From contig JAJACP010000006.1 in NCBI GenBank assembly GCA_022601445.1, forward strand, positions 1 to 64,000: a DNA stretch of 64,000 nt. The letters are read 5' to 3'. The DNA is from Chlamydiales bacterium (lineage in GTDB: Bacteria; Chlamydiota; Chlamydiia; Chlamydiales; JAAKFR01). Shown piece after piece: positions 42,845 to 52,816 of the stretch. The position numbers and the translations under genes are program-made. Positions within the stretch are counted from its first letter, which is position 1; every line of letters starts with the position of its first letter. The notes under the pieces were generated by a model. It was not told where the DNA came from. It made no database searches and was given only the letters and a program-made list of their open reading frames with translations.

Positions 42845-44770
42845 ATGAGGTCCACAATGCTCCTACGAAATACCGCGCTGCTCTTTTTGCTTCTGACACA
42901 AAGCTTGTTTGGCAGTAAGCTTCCCCAAATCTCTGACAGTGATGTCGTCAATACGCTCAATCAAATTATGGAGGCGCATGCCTCCTATAAAACGCTCTCT
43001 CCACTTCTTGTTCAAAGAGTGTTAGAGGAATATCTTGAAGAGCTCGACCCCACCAAAACCTACCTATTAGAGAGAGAGGTGAAGCAGTGGACCTCTCCAA
43101 CTGACGAGATGCTGCAAACTGTCTTAAAGGGAGTTCAAGAGGGCAATTTTGAGACGTTTCACGCTATTCATAATCAGATGATTGCTGCAATTGAGCGGAG
43201 AGAGAAGTTGGAAGGAGCTCTTAAAGAGGACTCTCTTCCAGAAGAGGTTTCTGTAAATGAATTTAAAGATTTGAAATGGGCAACTACTGAAGATGAGCTT
43301 CAAGAGCGATTGGCCCGGATTAAGGCTTTGCAGATCCAAACTGCTGAGAAGCTAGATGATGCTGCCGCCCGCGCCAAGGCTCTGCAGCGGATCGCAAAGA
43401 GGCGTGCGTCCCGCGAAGAGGATGTGACCTCTAAAACGCCTGATGAGCGAGCTCAGCTTGTCCGCGCTAATATCCTCAAAGCCTTTGCTTCCTCTCTTGA
43501 TACACATACCTCTTATTTTACCCCAGCTGAGGCCTCTCAGTTTATGATCCAAGTGCAGCAGCGCCTCTTTGGCATTGGTGCCCAACTGCGGGATGACCTA
43601 AACGGTTTCACTATTGTCAAAATTATTGAAGGTGGCCCTGCTAGCCGCGCTCAAGGACTAAAGGTAAACGACCGCATCATCGCCATTAACCACGAGCCAG
43701 TTGTTGGCCTGGAGATCACCGAGGCTGTCGAGCTCATCCGTGGGGAAGAGGGAACGACTGTCTTGCTCACCGTGCTACGCGATGAAGATGAAAAAGACGA
43801 AATTGAGATCATCCGAGGTGAGGTTGTGATCAAAGAGGCACGTATTGAGTCCTCTGTTGTCCCATATGGTGATGGCGTCATTGCACATATCTCTCTGCAT
43901 GCCTTCTACCAAGATCCACTTCACTCCTCAGCCGCCGACCTCTATGAAGAGATCTCAAAAATCCGGGCCGAACATACGATCAAAGGCATTATCCTTGATC
44001 TCCGCTTTAACTCAGGCGGAGTGCTCCCACAAGCGGTCGCTGTCACTGGACTCTTTATTACCAAAGGCATTGTGGTCTCTATTAAGGACAACCATGGCGC
44101 TGTAGAGCATTTGCGCGATATCGATGGAAGAACAGCCTATGACGGCCCCCTTGTGATTCTTACAAGCAAAATGACCGCTTCTGCCTCTGAGATTGTGGCG
44201 CAGACTCTCCAAGATTATGGGCGCGCGCTTGTCGTGGGGGACGAGCACACCTATGGGAAGGGAACGTTTCAAACTTTCACGCTAGACTCTGTCAGCAACG
44301 GAAGGGTCAACCCCAAAGGAGAGTTTAAGGTCACAAGAGGACGTTATTACACCGTCTCAGGTAAAAGTCCTCAACTCGTAGGAGTTAAACCTGATATTGT
44401 TGTGCCTGGCTTCTACTCGACGATGGATATTGGCGAGATGCATGCAAAATATCCTTTGGAAAATGACTCGATCCCCGAAAACTTCCATGATGATCTCTCT
44501 GACATTCCTGTTGTGCAAAGAGATCAAATCAGCTGGCTCTACCGCTTTAATCTCCAGCCCAAACTCAAGACCTTCAACCGCTACCTTCCTCTTCTGGTGA
44601 AAAATTCTGAGAAGCGGATTCAAGAGAGCAAGCTTTTTCAAAACTTTTTGACGACTCTTGAAAATGAGGAAGAAATCTCTAACGAAAAAGTAGAGCTTTT
44701 CACACAAGGAGACCCTCAACTGCACGAGGCTATTCACATTGTACAAGACCTTGTGGTCTTGTTGAAATAG
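42845..44770 (+). CDS. C-terminal processing (tail-specific) protease, S41 family, copy 2
   Basis: A 641-residue exported protease paralogous to the gene at 7855. Signal peptide (about 1-23), helical N-terminal region, PDZ domain (about 240-325, GIGAQLRDD and GGPASRA) and S41 core with the catalytic Ser in [16 protein letters not shown] and Lys in YGKGTFQ. AAGG lies 5 bp before the ATG. Chlamydia has one Tsp; this window has two full-length copies with intact catalytic residues, suggesting divided substrates. Followed 44 bp later by gltX. Confidence 0.9.
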   Translation: MRSTMLLRNTALLFLLLTQSLFGSKLPQISDSDVVNTLNQIMEAHASYKTLSPLLVQRVLEEYLEELDPTKTYLLEREVKQWTSPTDEMLQTVLKGVQEGNFETFHAIHNQMIAAIERREKLEGALKEDSLPEEVSVNEFKDLKWATTEDELQERLARIKALQIQTAEKLDDAAARAKALQRIAKRRASREEDVTSKTPDERAQLVRANILKAFASSLDTHTSYFTPAEASQFMIQVQQRLFGIGAQLRDDLNGFTIVKIIEGGPASRAQGLKVNDRIIAINHEPVVGLEITEAVELIRGEEGTTVLLTVLRDEDEKDEIEIIRGEVVIKEARIESSVVPYGDGVIAHISLHAFYQDPLHSSAADLYEEISKIRAEHTIKGIILDLRFNSGGVLPQAVAVTGLFITKGIVVSIKDNHGAVEHLRDIDGRTAYDGPLVILTSKMTASASEIVAQTLQDYGRALVVGDEHTYGKGTFQTFTLDSVSNGRVNPKGEFKVTRGRYYTVSGKSPQLVGVKPDIVVPGFYSTMDIGEMHAKYPLENDSIPENFHDDLSDIPVVQRDQISWLYRFNLQPKLKTFNRYLPLLVKNSEKRIQESKLFQNFLTTLENEEEISNEKVELFTQGDPQLHEAIHIVQDLVVLLK

Positions 44771-44817
44771 TCAGCTTTAGCTATACTTCCTCGCTTTCTA
44801 CCCACTCCGGATGTGTG

Positions 44818-46311
44818 ATGAATCAACCTGTTCGTGTCCGTATTGCCCCTTCTCCAACAGGAGACCCTCATGTCGGCACCGCCTATATGGCCCTCTTTAA
44901 CCTCATTTTTGCCCGCCACTTCGGCGGTCAATTCATTCTCCGTATCGAGGATACAGACCGCACCCGCAGCCGCCCTGAATACGAAACCACTATCTATGAG
45001 GCCCTCAAGTGGTGCGGCATTCAATGGGACGAGGGACCAGATGTAGGAGGGCCACATGGACCCTATAGACAGTCGGAGCGGAGCGAACTCTACCGCGCCC
45101 ATGCCCAGCAACTCCTAGATGCCGGCAAGGCCTATAAATGCTTTGCAACGCCCGAAGAGCTTGCTGAGATGCGTGAGCTAGGCTCCAAGGGGTACGACCG
45201 CCGCTACCGCAATTTAAGCCCTGAAGAGGTAAAAGAGCGCGAAGAAGCGGGCCAATCGTACGTTATCCGCCTCAAAGTCCCCCTAACCGGTGAATGTGTC
45301 TTCGAAGATGGTGTCAAGGGGCGGATCACGTTCCCCTGGGCCGATATCGATGATCAAGTCCTGCTCAAATCAGACGGCTTTCCCACCTACCACCTGGCTA
45401 ATGTAGTCGATGACCACCTGATGGGCATCACACATGTCATCCGTGGTGATGAATGGATTAGCTCAACACCTAAACACGTGCTACTCTATGAAGTTTTTGG
45501 ATGGGAGTCTCCTCAATTTGTGCATATGCCGCTCCTATTAGGAACAGATGGCAAAAAGCTCTCTAAGCGGCGCAATCCCACCTCCATTTTTTACTACCGC
45601 GATTCAGGCTACCTGCCCGAGGCTTTTCTCAACTTTCTTACCCTCATGGGCTACAGCATGCCTGCCGACCAAGAAATTTATTCTGTGGAAGAGGTGATTG
45701 AGTCATTTGATCCCAAACGGATCGGCCTTTCTGGCGCTATCTTCGACACCAGCAAGCTCGATTGGCTTAATCAACAGTACATCATCAACCATATCCCACA
45801 AGAAAAGCTATGGGAACGGATTAAAGAGTGGAGTTTCTCCGATGCGTTCATGGCAAAGTTAATGCCCATGGCCCACACACGCATCAAAACTTTTGGCGCG
45901 TTCATGGAGCTCTGTCACTTCTTTTTCATTAACCACATTCCCTACACAGAAGAGCTGCTCACACCCAAAAAAATCACTCCAGAGCAAGCCGCTTCGCTAC
46001 TTCAAACCGCTATCTGGTCGATGGAAGAGCAAGAAGACTGGAGCGCTACCGGTTTTGAAAAAGCCTCGCGGGAGATTGCTGAGGTTTTTGGTGTGAACCA
46101 CAAAAAAGTAGTTATGGCTCTTCTCTTTGGCACCCTTACAGGAAGTCGCCAAGGCCCTCCGCTCTTTGCTTCGGTGGAGATTCTGGGTAAAGACCGGACG
46201 CGCGCTCGCCTTCTTACGGCGATCGCCTTTCTAGGAGGACTCTCCAACAAGAAAACAGCTCACCTTAAGACTCTTTGGGAGAAGCGTGCGTGCAGCTCAC
46301 TGATGGAGTAG
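44818..46311 (+). CDS. gltX: glutamyl-tRNA synthetase
   Basis: A 497-residue class I synthetase. Start ATG 44818 (a GTG one codon earlier is possible). HIGH-type motif [17 protein letters not shown] (about 11-27) and KMSKS-type [11 protein letters not shown] (about 247-257), with [10 protein letters not shown]. In Chlamydiae GltX also makes Glu-tRNA-Gln for later amidation. It is adjacent to euo and tsp as in the chlamydial gene order. Confidence 0.95.
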   Translation: MNQPVRVRIAPSPTGDPHVGTAYMALFNLIFARHFGGQFILRIEDTDRTRSRPEYETTIYEALKWCGIQWDEGPDVGGPHGPYRQSERSELYRAHAQQLLDAGKAYKCFATPEELAEMRELGSKGYDRRYRNLSPEEVKEREEAGQSYVIRLKVPLTGECVFEDGVKGRITFPWADIDDQVLLKSDGFPTYHLANVVDDHLMGITHVIRGDEWISSTPKHVLLYEVFGWESPQFVHMPLLLGTDGKKLSKRRNPTSIFYYRDSGYLPEAFLNFLTLMGYSMPADQEIYSVEEVIESFDPKRIGLSGAIFDTSKLDWLNQQYIINHIPQEKLWERIKEWSFSDAFMAKLMPMAHTRIKTFGAFMELCHFFFINHIPYTEELLTPKKITPEQAASLLQTAIWSMEEQEDWSATGFEKASREIAEVFGVNHKKVVMALLFGTLTGSRQGPPLFASVEILGKDRTRARLLTAIAFLGGLSNKKTAHLKTLWEKRACSSLME

Positions 46312-46480
46312 AGTCTCTTTTGGCTACAATGTAGTCAGGTTGATAGGGTAGTGAGCGGCAGCAGCAACCACCCAAAATAACCCCCAAAAGAATGAACAAA
46401 CAGATTCTTTTCATAGATTTTATTCTATTATTATCACAACAATTGTTTCAATATTAAGATTAAATTAATAATTTAAATAA

Positions 46481-46509
46481 TTGAAAACAAACAATAAAAA
46501 TGATACAAT
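46481..46509 (+). promoter_or_regulatory. candidate sigma-66 promoter of the unknown gene at 46539
   Basis: TTGAAA (46481-46486), exactly 17-bp spacer and TACAAT (46504-46509), each one base off consensus, 29 bp upstream of the ATG. The surrounding 46312-46538 is very AT-rich and otherwise empty. Confidence 0.65.
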
Positions 46510-46538
46510 TTATTTATAATTATTATTTGTGAGGAATT

Positions 46539-47657
46539 ATGTCTTCAGGAGCAGGAAGAGCGGGAGACGCCCATCACGACAAGCTTGTACATGAAGAGGG
46601 ATTTGAGCAGAAAGGCAGCAAGAGCGTGACCTTTGCTGGGACCCGCTATACTCAAACAACCTACAAAAAGCATGAAAACCAAGGAAAGCTTGCCCGAGCT
46701 GGGCGTGCGGCTGTGGCTGTGGCCGCGGCGATTCCTCCTTTAACTGTCGCCTACGCATCGAAAGGTTTTCGAACCTCTGCTGAAGCAGGATTGAAAGGAG
46801 AAGTGAAACGCACAGCGCTTTATGACCCCGTTGACCCATTAGAGGCAGAACGTCCCCTGGTAGGTGATCCAGAGACGGCTGATGAACAAAAACTCGTGAC
46901 TCAATACAGAGCAAACAGATTAGAGATTGCAGATGGACTTGGCGATGACTATGAGAATTACGAAGATTATGTCGCTGACCTAGGCTATGATCCAGCCAGT
47001 CCTCTGATTCAAAGGCTGGGCTACGATCCTAAAAACAGAGCCAGTATACGTGCCTATCTAGAACGCCCGGAGATCCGCAGAGAGCTGCTAGAATCGAATG
47101 GGAACTACATGCTCCCAGAGCACCGGAATGCAAATTTGGGCATCTCTAGCTTTCTATTTGTTCCCAATGGAAGATTTGAAGAAGCGACATCGATTAAGAT
47201 TCACGACGCGAAAACAGGACAGCCTCTTAAGGGAAAAGAATTTACGCGGGCCATGTACTCGTACAGCTCTCAGCACGTCGATTTGATGAAAGGGATCGAT
47301 GAAAAAGCTGACAAGTGGGCAGACAAATTAATTGCAAACCACCCTAGTCTCTCAAAAGAAAAAGCGAAAGAGATCGTAAAAAAATCACTGAGAGAGGGAA
47401 TCATTGTTCTCGATTTTAAGGGTGGCCACACACGCCTCTACCCGCGTGATCTTGACCCCAACAAATACAGCGATTTAACCGGTTTCTTCGGCAGCATGAA
47501 AGGCACACGGATCAGTTGGAGTAAAGGGACGACAGAGGATGTGAAGGAATTCCATAAAGCGACACCTAAAAGAGAGCTCCCAACCCACAAACCTTTTGAA
47601 CATGCGCCTCCTCCTCCTTCTGCTGACGGAGCGGCTGATGATGCAGCAGACCAATAG
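46539..47657 (+). CDS. unknown soluble protein, effector candidate
   Basis: A 372-residue protein I do not recognise. No signal peptide; the N-terminus MSSGAGRAGDAHH is Ser/Gly-rich. One Ala-rich hydrophobic stretch (about 53-70, ARAGRAAVAVAAAIPP) could be a weak membrane segment. The centre is acidic (DYENYEDYVADLGYDPASP) with a near repeat LGYDP (148-152 and 161-165). The C-terminus is Pro/Ala-rich (HAPPPPSADGAADD). It has its own good promoter and GAGG before the ATG. It lies in an accessory gap after gltX and overlaps pabC by 92 bp at the 3' end. Type III secretion is speculation from composition and context. Confidence 0.65.
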   Translation: MSSGAGRAGDAHHDKLVHEEGFEQKGSKSVTFAGTRYTQTTYKKHENQGKLARAGRAAVAVAAAIPPLTVAYASKGFRTSAEAGLKGEVKRTALYDPVDPLEAERPLVGDPETADEQKLVTQYRANRLEIADGLGDDYENYEDYVADLGYDPASPLIQRLGYDPKNRASIRAYLERPEIRRELLESNGNYMLPEHRNANLGISSFLFVPNGRFEEATSIKIHDAKTGQPLKGKEFTRAMYSYSSQHVDLMKGIDEKADKWADKLIANHPSLSKEKAKEIVKKSLREGIIVLDFKGGHTRLYPRDLDPNKYSDLTGFFGSMKGTRISWSKGTTEDVKEFHKATPKRELPTHKPFEHAPPPPSADGAADDAADQ

Positions 47658-48384
47658 GGCGAATCCCTCCCATTGAGTTGGTCCGGAAATAGAGTCCCTC
47701 TTTGGGCAGCTCCTCAAGGGTCATGGCGACCTCTTCAATCGCATACCCCTCCACACGCGCTCTTTCTATCATTTGACTAATTGTCACGCCAAAGTAGAGG
47801 GGAAGTTTTCTGCTGGGAGTGAAGAGGGTTCTCTCGACAATCCAGCAAAGATTGCCAAAAGCTGTCTCTAAAACAATCCCTCCTTCTGTGCGCGTTAAAC
47901 AATCATCCATCCCCTGCCTCCTAGCCTCCTCCATCACGTAAAGGCGGTTAAGGTGCGCTAAGCTTTTATAACCGGCGTGACAAAGAGAAAACGGATGGGG
48001 AAAAAGACCAATTCTAAGCGGGATAAAAGGGGGAGGGTCATAAGGCTGAAGGGTCATGAGTACCCTTCCTGTCCGCTTAGGCAGACAGAGAGCCGGCAGA
48101 TCCCCTCCTGTCACGATGATCTTTAACCTCCACATTCCCTCATGTGCCCGATTGAGTCGAATCAGCTCAGCGATCCAATCAGGACGTAAAGGGGGCATAC
48201 ACAATCCAAATGAGCGGCATTGGGCCTCTAAGCGTTCTAAATGCGTCTCCAAAAACCTAGGTGTTCCATTGCGCACTTGAATAGTGGCATACGCACCATC
48301 ACCAAACAGAAATCCTCGATCGGTTACCGGAACGCGCGCCTCCTCTTGCGGCATAAACGCCCCCTCAAAATAGACAAAGCTCAT
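47566..48384 (-). CDS. pabC: aminodeoxychorismate lyase-type PLP class IV enzyme
   Basis: A 272-residue fold-type IV PLP enzyme. SFVYFEGAFMPQEEARVPVTDRGFLFGDGAYATIQV is split by family-typical DRGFLFGDG near residue 22; the PLP lysine is in GYKSLAHLNRL; EGGIVLETAFGNLCWI and GVTISQMIE follow. Branched-chain aminotransferases share this fold, but overlap with pabB (20 bp) supports 4-amino-4-deoxychorismate lyase, which yields p-aminobenzoate for folate. The 3' end overlaps the convergent gene at 46539 by 92 bp. Confidence 0.78.
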   Translation of the reverse strand: MSFVYFEGAFMPQEEARVPVTDRGFLFGDGAYATIQVRNGTPRFLETHLERLEAQCRSFGLCMPPLRPDWIAELIRLNRAHEGMWRLKIIVTGGDLPALCLPKRTGRVLMTLQPYDPPPFIPLRIGLFPHPFSLCHAGYKSLAHLNRLYVMEEARRQGMDDCLTRTEGGIVLETAFGNLCWIVERTLFTPSRKLPLYFGVTISQMIERARVEGYAIEEVAMTLEELPKEGLYFRTNSMGGIRPIGLLHHQPLRQQKEEEAHVQKVCGLGALF

Positions 48385-49636
48385 CTGCCTCCAAAACTTT
48401 AAACATTGATTCCCCTTTATGGAGGGTCTCTTCGTATTCTTTCACCGGATCCGAATCGATCACAATGGCGCCACCCAACTGAATCTGGACGTGATCGGGA
48501 TGCACAACCAATGTGCGGATGGCGATATTAAAATCAAAGTCTCCATTAGCTCCAAAATAGCCAATCGAGCCGGTGTAAATCCCTCTTGGCCTCTTCTCCA
48601 GAGCCGAAATGGCTTCCATTGCCCGCAGCTTCGGGCACCCTGTAATTGACCCTCCGGGAAAGAGCTGCCGAATAAGGGGAACCGGGTTTAAATCGCTCTT
48701 TCCGGTGATGATAGAGAGAAGGTGAAAGACGTTCGTATAGGCCTCACACCGCCAAATCTCGTGCGTCTGCACGGAACCTGGCTCTGCCACCTTCCCGATA
48801 TCATGGCGCATCAAATCGGTGATCATCAAAAGCTCTGCCCGCTCTTTTTCTGATGCGAGCAGCGCGCGCCTGCTTTCCAAATCCTTCTCAGGGCTCTTTC
48901 CGCGTGGTGCCGTCCCTTTGATCGGGCGCGTTTCTAAAAGCGTTCCTTTTCGAGATAAAAAACGTTCAGGAGAGGAGGAGACAAGTGAAAAAGGGCCGCA
49001 ATGGACAAAAGCAGAAAAGGGAGAGGGGTTGAGCGCCACAATCTTTTCAAAATGCACAAAGGGATCACCCGTTCCTTCTAAATGAAATTCTTGAGAGAGA
49101 TTCACTTGATAAATCTCTCCCTCTAAAATCCACTCTTTAATCTGCGCTACCTTATCGAGATAACTCTGCACTGTATCAGAGCGATACCCTAACTTTAGGG
49201 GTCCTGATGAGAGCGAGGTTTCCCGGTCTAAATCGATCTTTTTTTTGGCATATAGTGTCGCCTGGTGTGTGGTGTGATCAAAGTGGATCACAACAGAAGG
49301 ACGATAAAACAGAGCGTCTGGTGTGTGCGCGCCATAGACTGAAATGGGAATTTGAGGATCAGCAAAACCGCCCATCTCGTATCCAAGATAGCCAACCCAC
49401 TTCGGAATCGGAAGCTCTCCATCAAAGGGACCGAGTGCCTCTTCTAGCGCTTCCCACGCCCCCTCTTTTGCAGAGAGGGCCACTTTTTCATCGGGGAAAA
49501 GGGTGAGATAGGAAGATCGGGCTGAATCGAGCGTGCCTCCTGAATAGAGGAGCGCTGTTCCCTCACAATCGGTAAAACGGCGCGCTAAGGCAAGCGGCTC
49601 ACCGGAGCTAAAGGTCCATGTTGTGATAGACTGCAT
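48365..49636 (-). CDS. pabB: aminodeoxychorismate synthase component I
   Basis: A 423-residue chorismate-utilising enzyme from ATG 49636. Core motifs: SSSPERFLSRKG, TRPIKGTAPRG, ELLMITDLMRHDIGKV, GGSITGCPKLRAMEAI and RGIYTGSIGYFG. The PIKGT motif is typical of PabB-type enzymes (anthranilate synthases have PIAGT). With the adjacent PabC-like gene it should make p-aminobenzoate from chorismate; no glutamine amidotransferase (PabA) gene is visible nearby. The start lies inside the 3' end of yebC, so the three genes are coupled. Confidence 0.85.
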   Translation of the reverse strand: MQSITTWTFSSGEPLALARRFTDCEGTALLYSGGTLDSARSSYLTLFPDEKVALSAKEGAWEALEEALGPFDGELPIPKWVGYLGYEMGGFADPQIPISVYGAHTPDALFYRPSVVIHFDHTTHQATLYAKKKIDLDRETSLSSGPLKLGYRSDTVQSYLDKVAQIKEWILEGEIYQVNLSQEFHLEGTGDPFVHFEKIVALNPSPFSAFVHCGPFSLVSSSPERFLSRKGTLLETRPIKGTAPRGKSPEKDLESRRALLASEKERAELLMITDLMRHDIGKVAEPGSVQTHEIWRCEAYTNVFHLLSIITGKSDLNPVPLIRQLFPGGSITGCPKLRAMEAISALEKRPRGIYTGSIGYFGANGDFDFNIAIRTLVVHPDHVQIQLGGAIVIDSDPVKEYEETLHKGESMFKVLEADELCLF

Positions 49637-50324
49637 CGACATCCTCTAGATCCTCCAGCCAATCGATAAGAGCCGTGTTTGCCTCAATGGTCCCTTCATC
49701 ACACTCGACCAAAACCTTTGGAATCATGGTGATCTCTGCCTCGGCTGAGGCAAATCCTTTTGCATCGAGCTGCTCTTTCACAGCGTAGAGCTGGGCCGGA
49801 TCGGTTGTGATCATAAAGCCCACGTCGACAGACTCAAAATCTTCAGCACCTGCCTCTAAGGCGGCATTAAACAACGTTTCCTCCTTAAAATCCCCTCTCT
49901 CTATCTGAATCAACCCTTTCCGATCGAAATTGAAGGCAACAGCACCCGGCTGGGCAATGGTACCCCCGCGCTTGTTAGTGGCAATGCGCATGTCTGAGGC
50001 CGTTCGGTTTTTATTGTCGGTCATCGCCTCCACAATCAGCCCCACTCCCCCATGACCATAAATCTCATAGGTGAGCGACTCGTAGTCGGTTTGATCAGAG
50101 TTCGAAGCTTTTTTAATGTTGCGCTCGATATTATCGTTGGGCATGTTAGCCGCTTTTGCCTTTTGAATCGCCAACCGCAGACGGGGATTATTCTTTTGAT
50201 CGGCACCTCCCACTTTCACGGCGCTAATGATCTCTTTAGCGATACGGGAGAAGATCTTTCCCTTTTGCTTATCAGCCTTATCTTTTTTATGCTTAATGTT
50301 CGCCCACTTACTGTGACCCGCCAT
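49608..50324 (-). CDS. yebC: YebC/PmpR (TACO1) family protein
   Basis: A 238-residue protein of normal length with the family start MAGHSKWANIKHKK and GKIFSRIAKEI, then KAKAANMPNDNIERNIKKA and YEIYGHGGVGLIVE. Known as a transcriptional regulator in some bacteria and as a translation factor relieving ribosome stalling in others. Position next to the prfB cluster agrees with Chlamydia. Confidence 0.94.
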   Translation of the reverse strand: MAGHSKWANIKHKKDKADKQKGKIFSRIAKEIISAVKVGGADQKNNPRLRLAIQKAKAANMPNDNIERNIKKASNSDQTDYESLTYEIYGHGGVGLIVEAMTDNKNRTASDMRIATNKRGGTIAQPGAVAFNFDRKGLIQIERGDFKEETLFNAALEAGAEDFESVDVGFMITTDPAQLYAVKEQLDAKGFASAEAEITMIPKVLVECDEGTIEANTALIDWLEDLEDVDAVYHNMDL

Positions 50325-50329
50325 ACCGT

Positions 50330-51016
50330 CTAACTCCTAAAAAAGTGCTTTTTATTCTTTTTTTCCCACGCAATCGCTTGCTCATAGTGCTCAAAAAGAC
50401 GCTCTCGCTCTTTAAAAGCAGGTCCATGAACACGGAAGTAGCCCCACTCATCTTTGTAACCAGGCACAACAGCATGGAGCATCTCATGGTAGAGCACAAA
50501 CGCCACAAAATACTCAGGAAAGAAGAGGTCATCGAGAATGCGGTGCATCTTGACCAGCTTCAGGTTCTCTTGGTAGAGCCCAAAGGTCACACGTCTTCGA
50601 CTGTTTCGTCCCCAATTTCCATACCAGGTGAGCGCCAGCTCCAATTCACCTTCAAAATAGTGCTGATTGATCTGCCGATAGAGAGGATTTAAGTCATAAA
50701 CTCGACCCGCCTGCACAAGTCGAGTCGAATCTAATCGATTGGAAACATCAAAGCGGGGCAGATTTTCCTGAATAAAACCACGTAACACCGAGTTATGCCC
50801 GCCGCCATTGCGCCGTGTTCCTCTTACATAATGCGCAACTGCTCCAATGACTTCATCGGGTGCATCGATAAACATTTTGTGGATTGACAAACGGGCCCGA
50901 TTACGTCTTTTTTCTAAAATGCTGAGCATCGTCGAGCGGTTCTCGTTGATCACGAGCTCCACATCTATCTTTAGATGTTCTTGCAGCTTAGCTGTTAAAC
51001 TGCAAACGTCTGTCAC
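50330..51016 (-). CDS. SprT-like putative metalloprotease
   Basis: A 228-residue protein with a zinc-metalloprotease motif YHEMLHAVVPG (about 177-187, HExxH-type) followed by a second His in RVHGPAFKERERLF, the SprT-like arrangement. Upstream LNPLYRQINQHYFEG also matches SprT-like domains. Substrate unknown; eukaryotic relatives cut DNA-protein crosslinks. It overlaps the GNAT gene by 4 bp and precedes yebC by 5 bp, so it belongs to the prfB-GNAT-sprT-yebC-pabB-pabC run. Confidence 0.75.
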   Translation of the reverse strand: MTDVCSLTAKLQEHLKIDVELVINENRSTMLSILEKRRNRARLSIHKMFIDAPDEVIGAVAHYVRGTRRNGGGHNSVLRGFIQENLPRFDVSNRLDSTRLVQAGRVYDLNPLYRQINQHYFEGELELALTWYGNWGRNSRRRVTFGLYQENLKLVKMHRILDDLFFPEYFVAFVLYHEMLHAVVPGYKDEWGYFRVHGPAFKERERLFEHYEQAIAWEKKNKKHFFRS

Positions 51017-51525
51017 AAAACCCGTTCCATAATGATTTTGCCAATGTATTCACCATTTTCTTTCATAAAGTGCTTCTGCAGACCAATCTCCCGGAAACCA
51101 AATCGCTCATAGAGAGAGATAGCGCGATTCCCCTCATACACTTCGAGATAGAGTACTTCGATGCCAAAATAGTCTTTTGCCAGGTGCAGTAAGTTATTCA
51201 TCAAAAGCGTGCCGACCCCTTTGCCACGCGCCTCTTTTGAGACAATAATGGAGACCAAACATTGATGCGCCAACTTTCGGTAGGGCATGAGACAGAGCGT
51301 GGCGATTCCGCATGGCTTACCTTCATAGAGCGCGGTTAAGCTGCTCTTATACTTGGAAAAACCAATCCAGTGCTTGACAGAATCATCGACCTCAGGGGGA
51401 TCGGCCATGGGAAAACCACGTAAAATCCCCGGCTCTTCTAACCACTCTTTCAAAGCGGAAGCATCATCTGAACTGGTGTAGCGAATCTCAATTGCGGAGG
51501 CAATTTCATTACTCTCATTTTCCAT
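51013..51525 (-). CDS. GNAT-family acetyltransferase
   Basis: A 170-residue acetyltransferase from ATG 51525 (a TTG at 51537 is also in frame). The acetyl-CoA motif is SIIVSKEARGKGVGTLLMNNLL, read as V-(x)-R-x-x-G-x-G near residues 95-107, followed by GIEVLYLEVYEGNRAISLYERFGF, a RimI-like ending. In Chlamydia the gene next to prfB is of the same class. Substrate unknown. Overlaps prfB by only a few bases. Confidence 0.85.
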   Translation of the reverse strand: MENESNEIASAIEIRYTSSDDASALKEWLEEPGILRGFPMADPPEVDDSVKHWIGFSKYKSSLTALYEGKPCGIATLCLMPYRKLAHQCLVSIIVSKEARGKGVGTLLMNNLLHLAKDYFGIEVLYLEVYEGNRAISLYERFGFREIGLQKHFMKENGEYIGKIIMERVL

Positions 51526-51529
51526 TTTG

Positions 51530-52628
51530 TTACCCAAACTCTTTTAAATAAGCGATGACAAATTCGTCCAATAACTCACCATCCATCATCGCTTGAATAT
51601 TTCCTGATTCATAACTTGTGCGCGTGTCTTTGACCAACGTATAGGGCTGAAATACATAATTTCGAATTTGTGAGCCCCATGCAATCTCTTTTTTCTCTCC
51701 ACCCATTGCCTTTAGGCTCTCCTCGCGCTCCATCACCTCTTTTTCGTACAACTTAGAACACAAAAGCTTCATACATGTCTCGCGATTTTGCACCTGACTC
51801 CGCTCACTTTGGCAGGTCACCACAATTCCTGTGGGTAGATGCGTGATACGGACGGCAGAATCGGTCACATTCACGTGCTGCCCCCCAGCACCCGAAGCGC
51901 GAAACGTATCGACCCGAATATCACCCGGGGGAACCGTAATCTGAATATCATCGGTTATTTCCGGCGTCACATCGACCGACGCAAAACTTGTGTGCCGTCG
52001 ATTTCCACTATCAAAGGGAGAGATCCGCACCAAACGATGCACCCCTTTTTCTGCTTTTGCATACCCATAGGCAAAGGAGCCCGTCAATTTGAATGTGATG
52101 CTCTTCACTCCCGCCACATCGCCCTCAACAGAGTCGACCAGCTCTACCTTCCACTTTCTCTTTTCGGCCCACCGCTGGTACATCCTAGAGAGCATCAAAG
52201 CCCAATCGCACGCCTCAGTGCCCCCTGCCCCTGAATTGATGCTTAAAAAGCAGCTTTTACTATCCATTTCACCCGAAAGCATCCGGCGCACCTCTAGCGC
52301 CTCCAGCTCTTTTTCGATCGCTGTTAGCTCCTCAAGAAGTTCATCTACCAGACTTTCCTCTTCCATCTCGGAGGCTTCAGGAAGGAGACTTTCGACGCTC
52401 TCAAAGCGCTCTTTTAAGTCGTGATAGGGAACAGTCCATCCCTTTAGCTCATTAGCCTCTGCAATCACTTCTTGCGCTTTGGTGTTGTCACTCCAAAACT
52501 CAGGGTCTTCCATCTCTTTTTCTAGAATATCGACGCGCGCTTGCTTGGTAGCCAGGTCAAAGATACCTCCACATATGAAGAATGCGCTCTTTGGCTTTCT
52601 GTAATCTCTCTTGAATCTCTTCGCGCAT
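51530..52628 (-). CDS. prfB: peptide chain release factor 2, expressed by programmed +1 frameshift
   Basis: Release factor 2 reading UAA and UGA. The true start is ATG 52628, giving a 23-codon segment (MREEIQERLQKAK then RILHMWRYL) ending at in-frame TGA 52559-52557; a +1 shift at CTTTGAC continues with DLATKQARVDIL in the main frame, for about 365 residues in total. The main frame carries GAGGQHVN (the GGQ catalytic motif), with the codon-recognition SPF motif in RISPFDSGN. Taking the main frame alone would give a false upstream N-terminus. Autoregulation by RF2 level is known for this site in other bacteria. Confidence 0.96.
52556..52570 (-). promoter_or_regulatory. prfB programmed frameshift site
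   Basis: On the minus strand GGAGGTATCTTTGAC: an internal Shine-Dalgarno-like GGAGG 3 nt before the slippery CTT followed by UGA-C, the same arrangement as in E. coli prfB. Confidence 0.93.
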
Positions 52629-52816
52629 GATGGTCTTTTGCCTCTGTAAAATAGAGGCATAGTCTAGGTTTTTTCTCGCAAAAAGTCAACGGCCCCAGAT
52701 TCTTTATATTTTCTTTAAAAAGTGATTGACTTGCATTTCTCGGAGGAGCAACATGGTTCTGGGTTCGGAAGAAAAATATGAGCCCAAACCAAAAACACCA
52801 CAACAAGGAGGTGGTT

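Noticed and set aside
52629-52660. Upstream start for prfB in the main frame
   Set aside because: The alternative frame with CTTTGAC frameshift gives the conserved RF2 N-terminus; the upstream main-frame residues look random.
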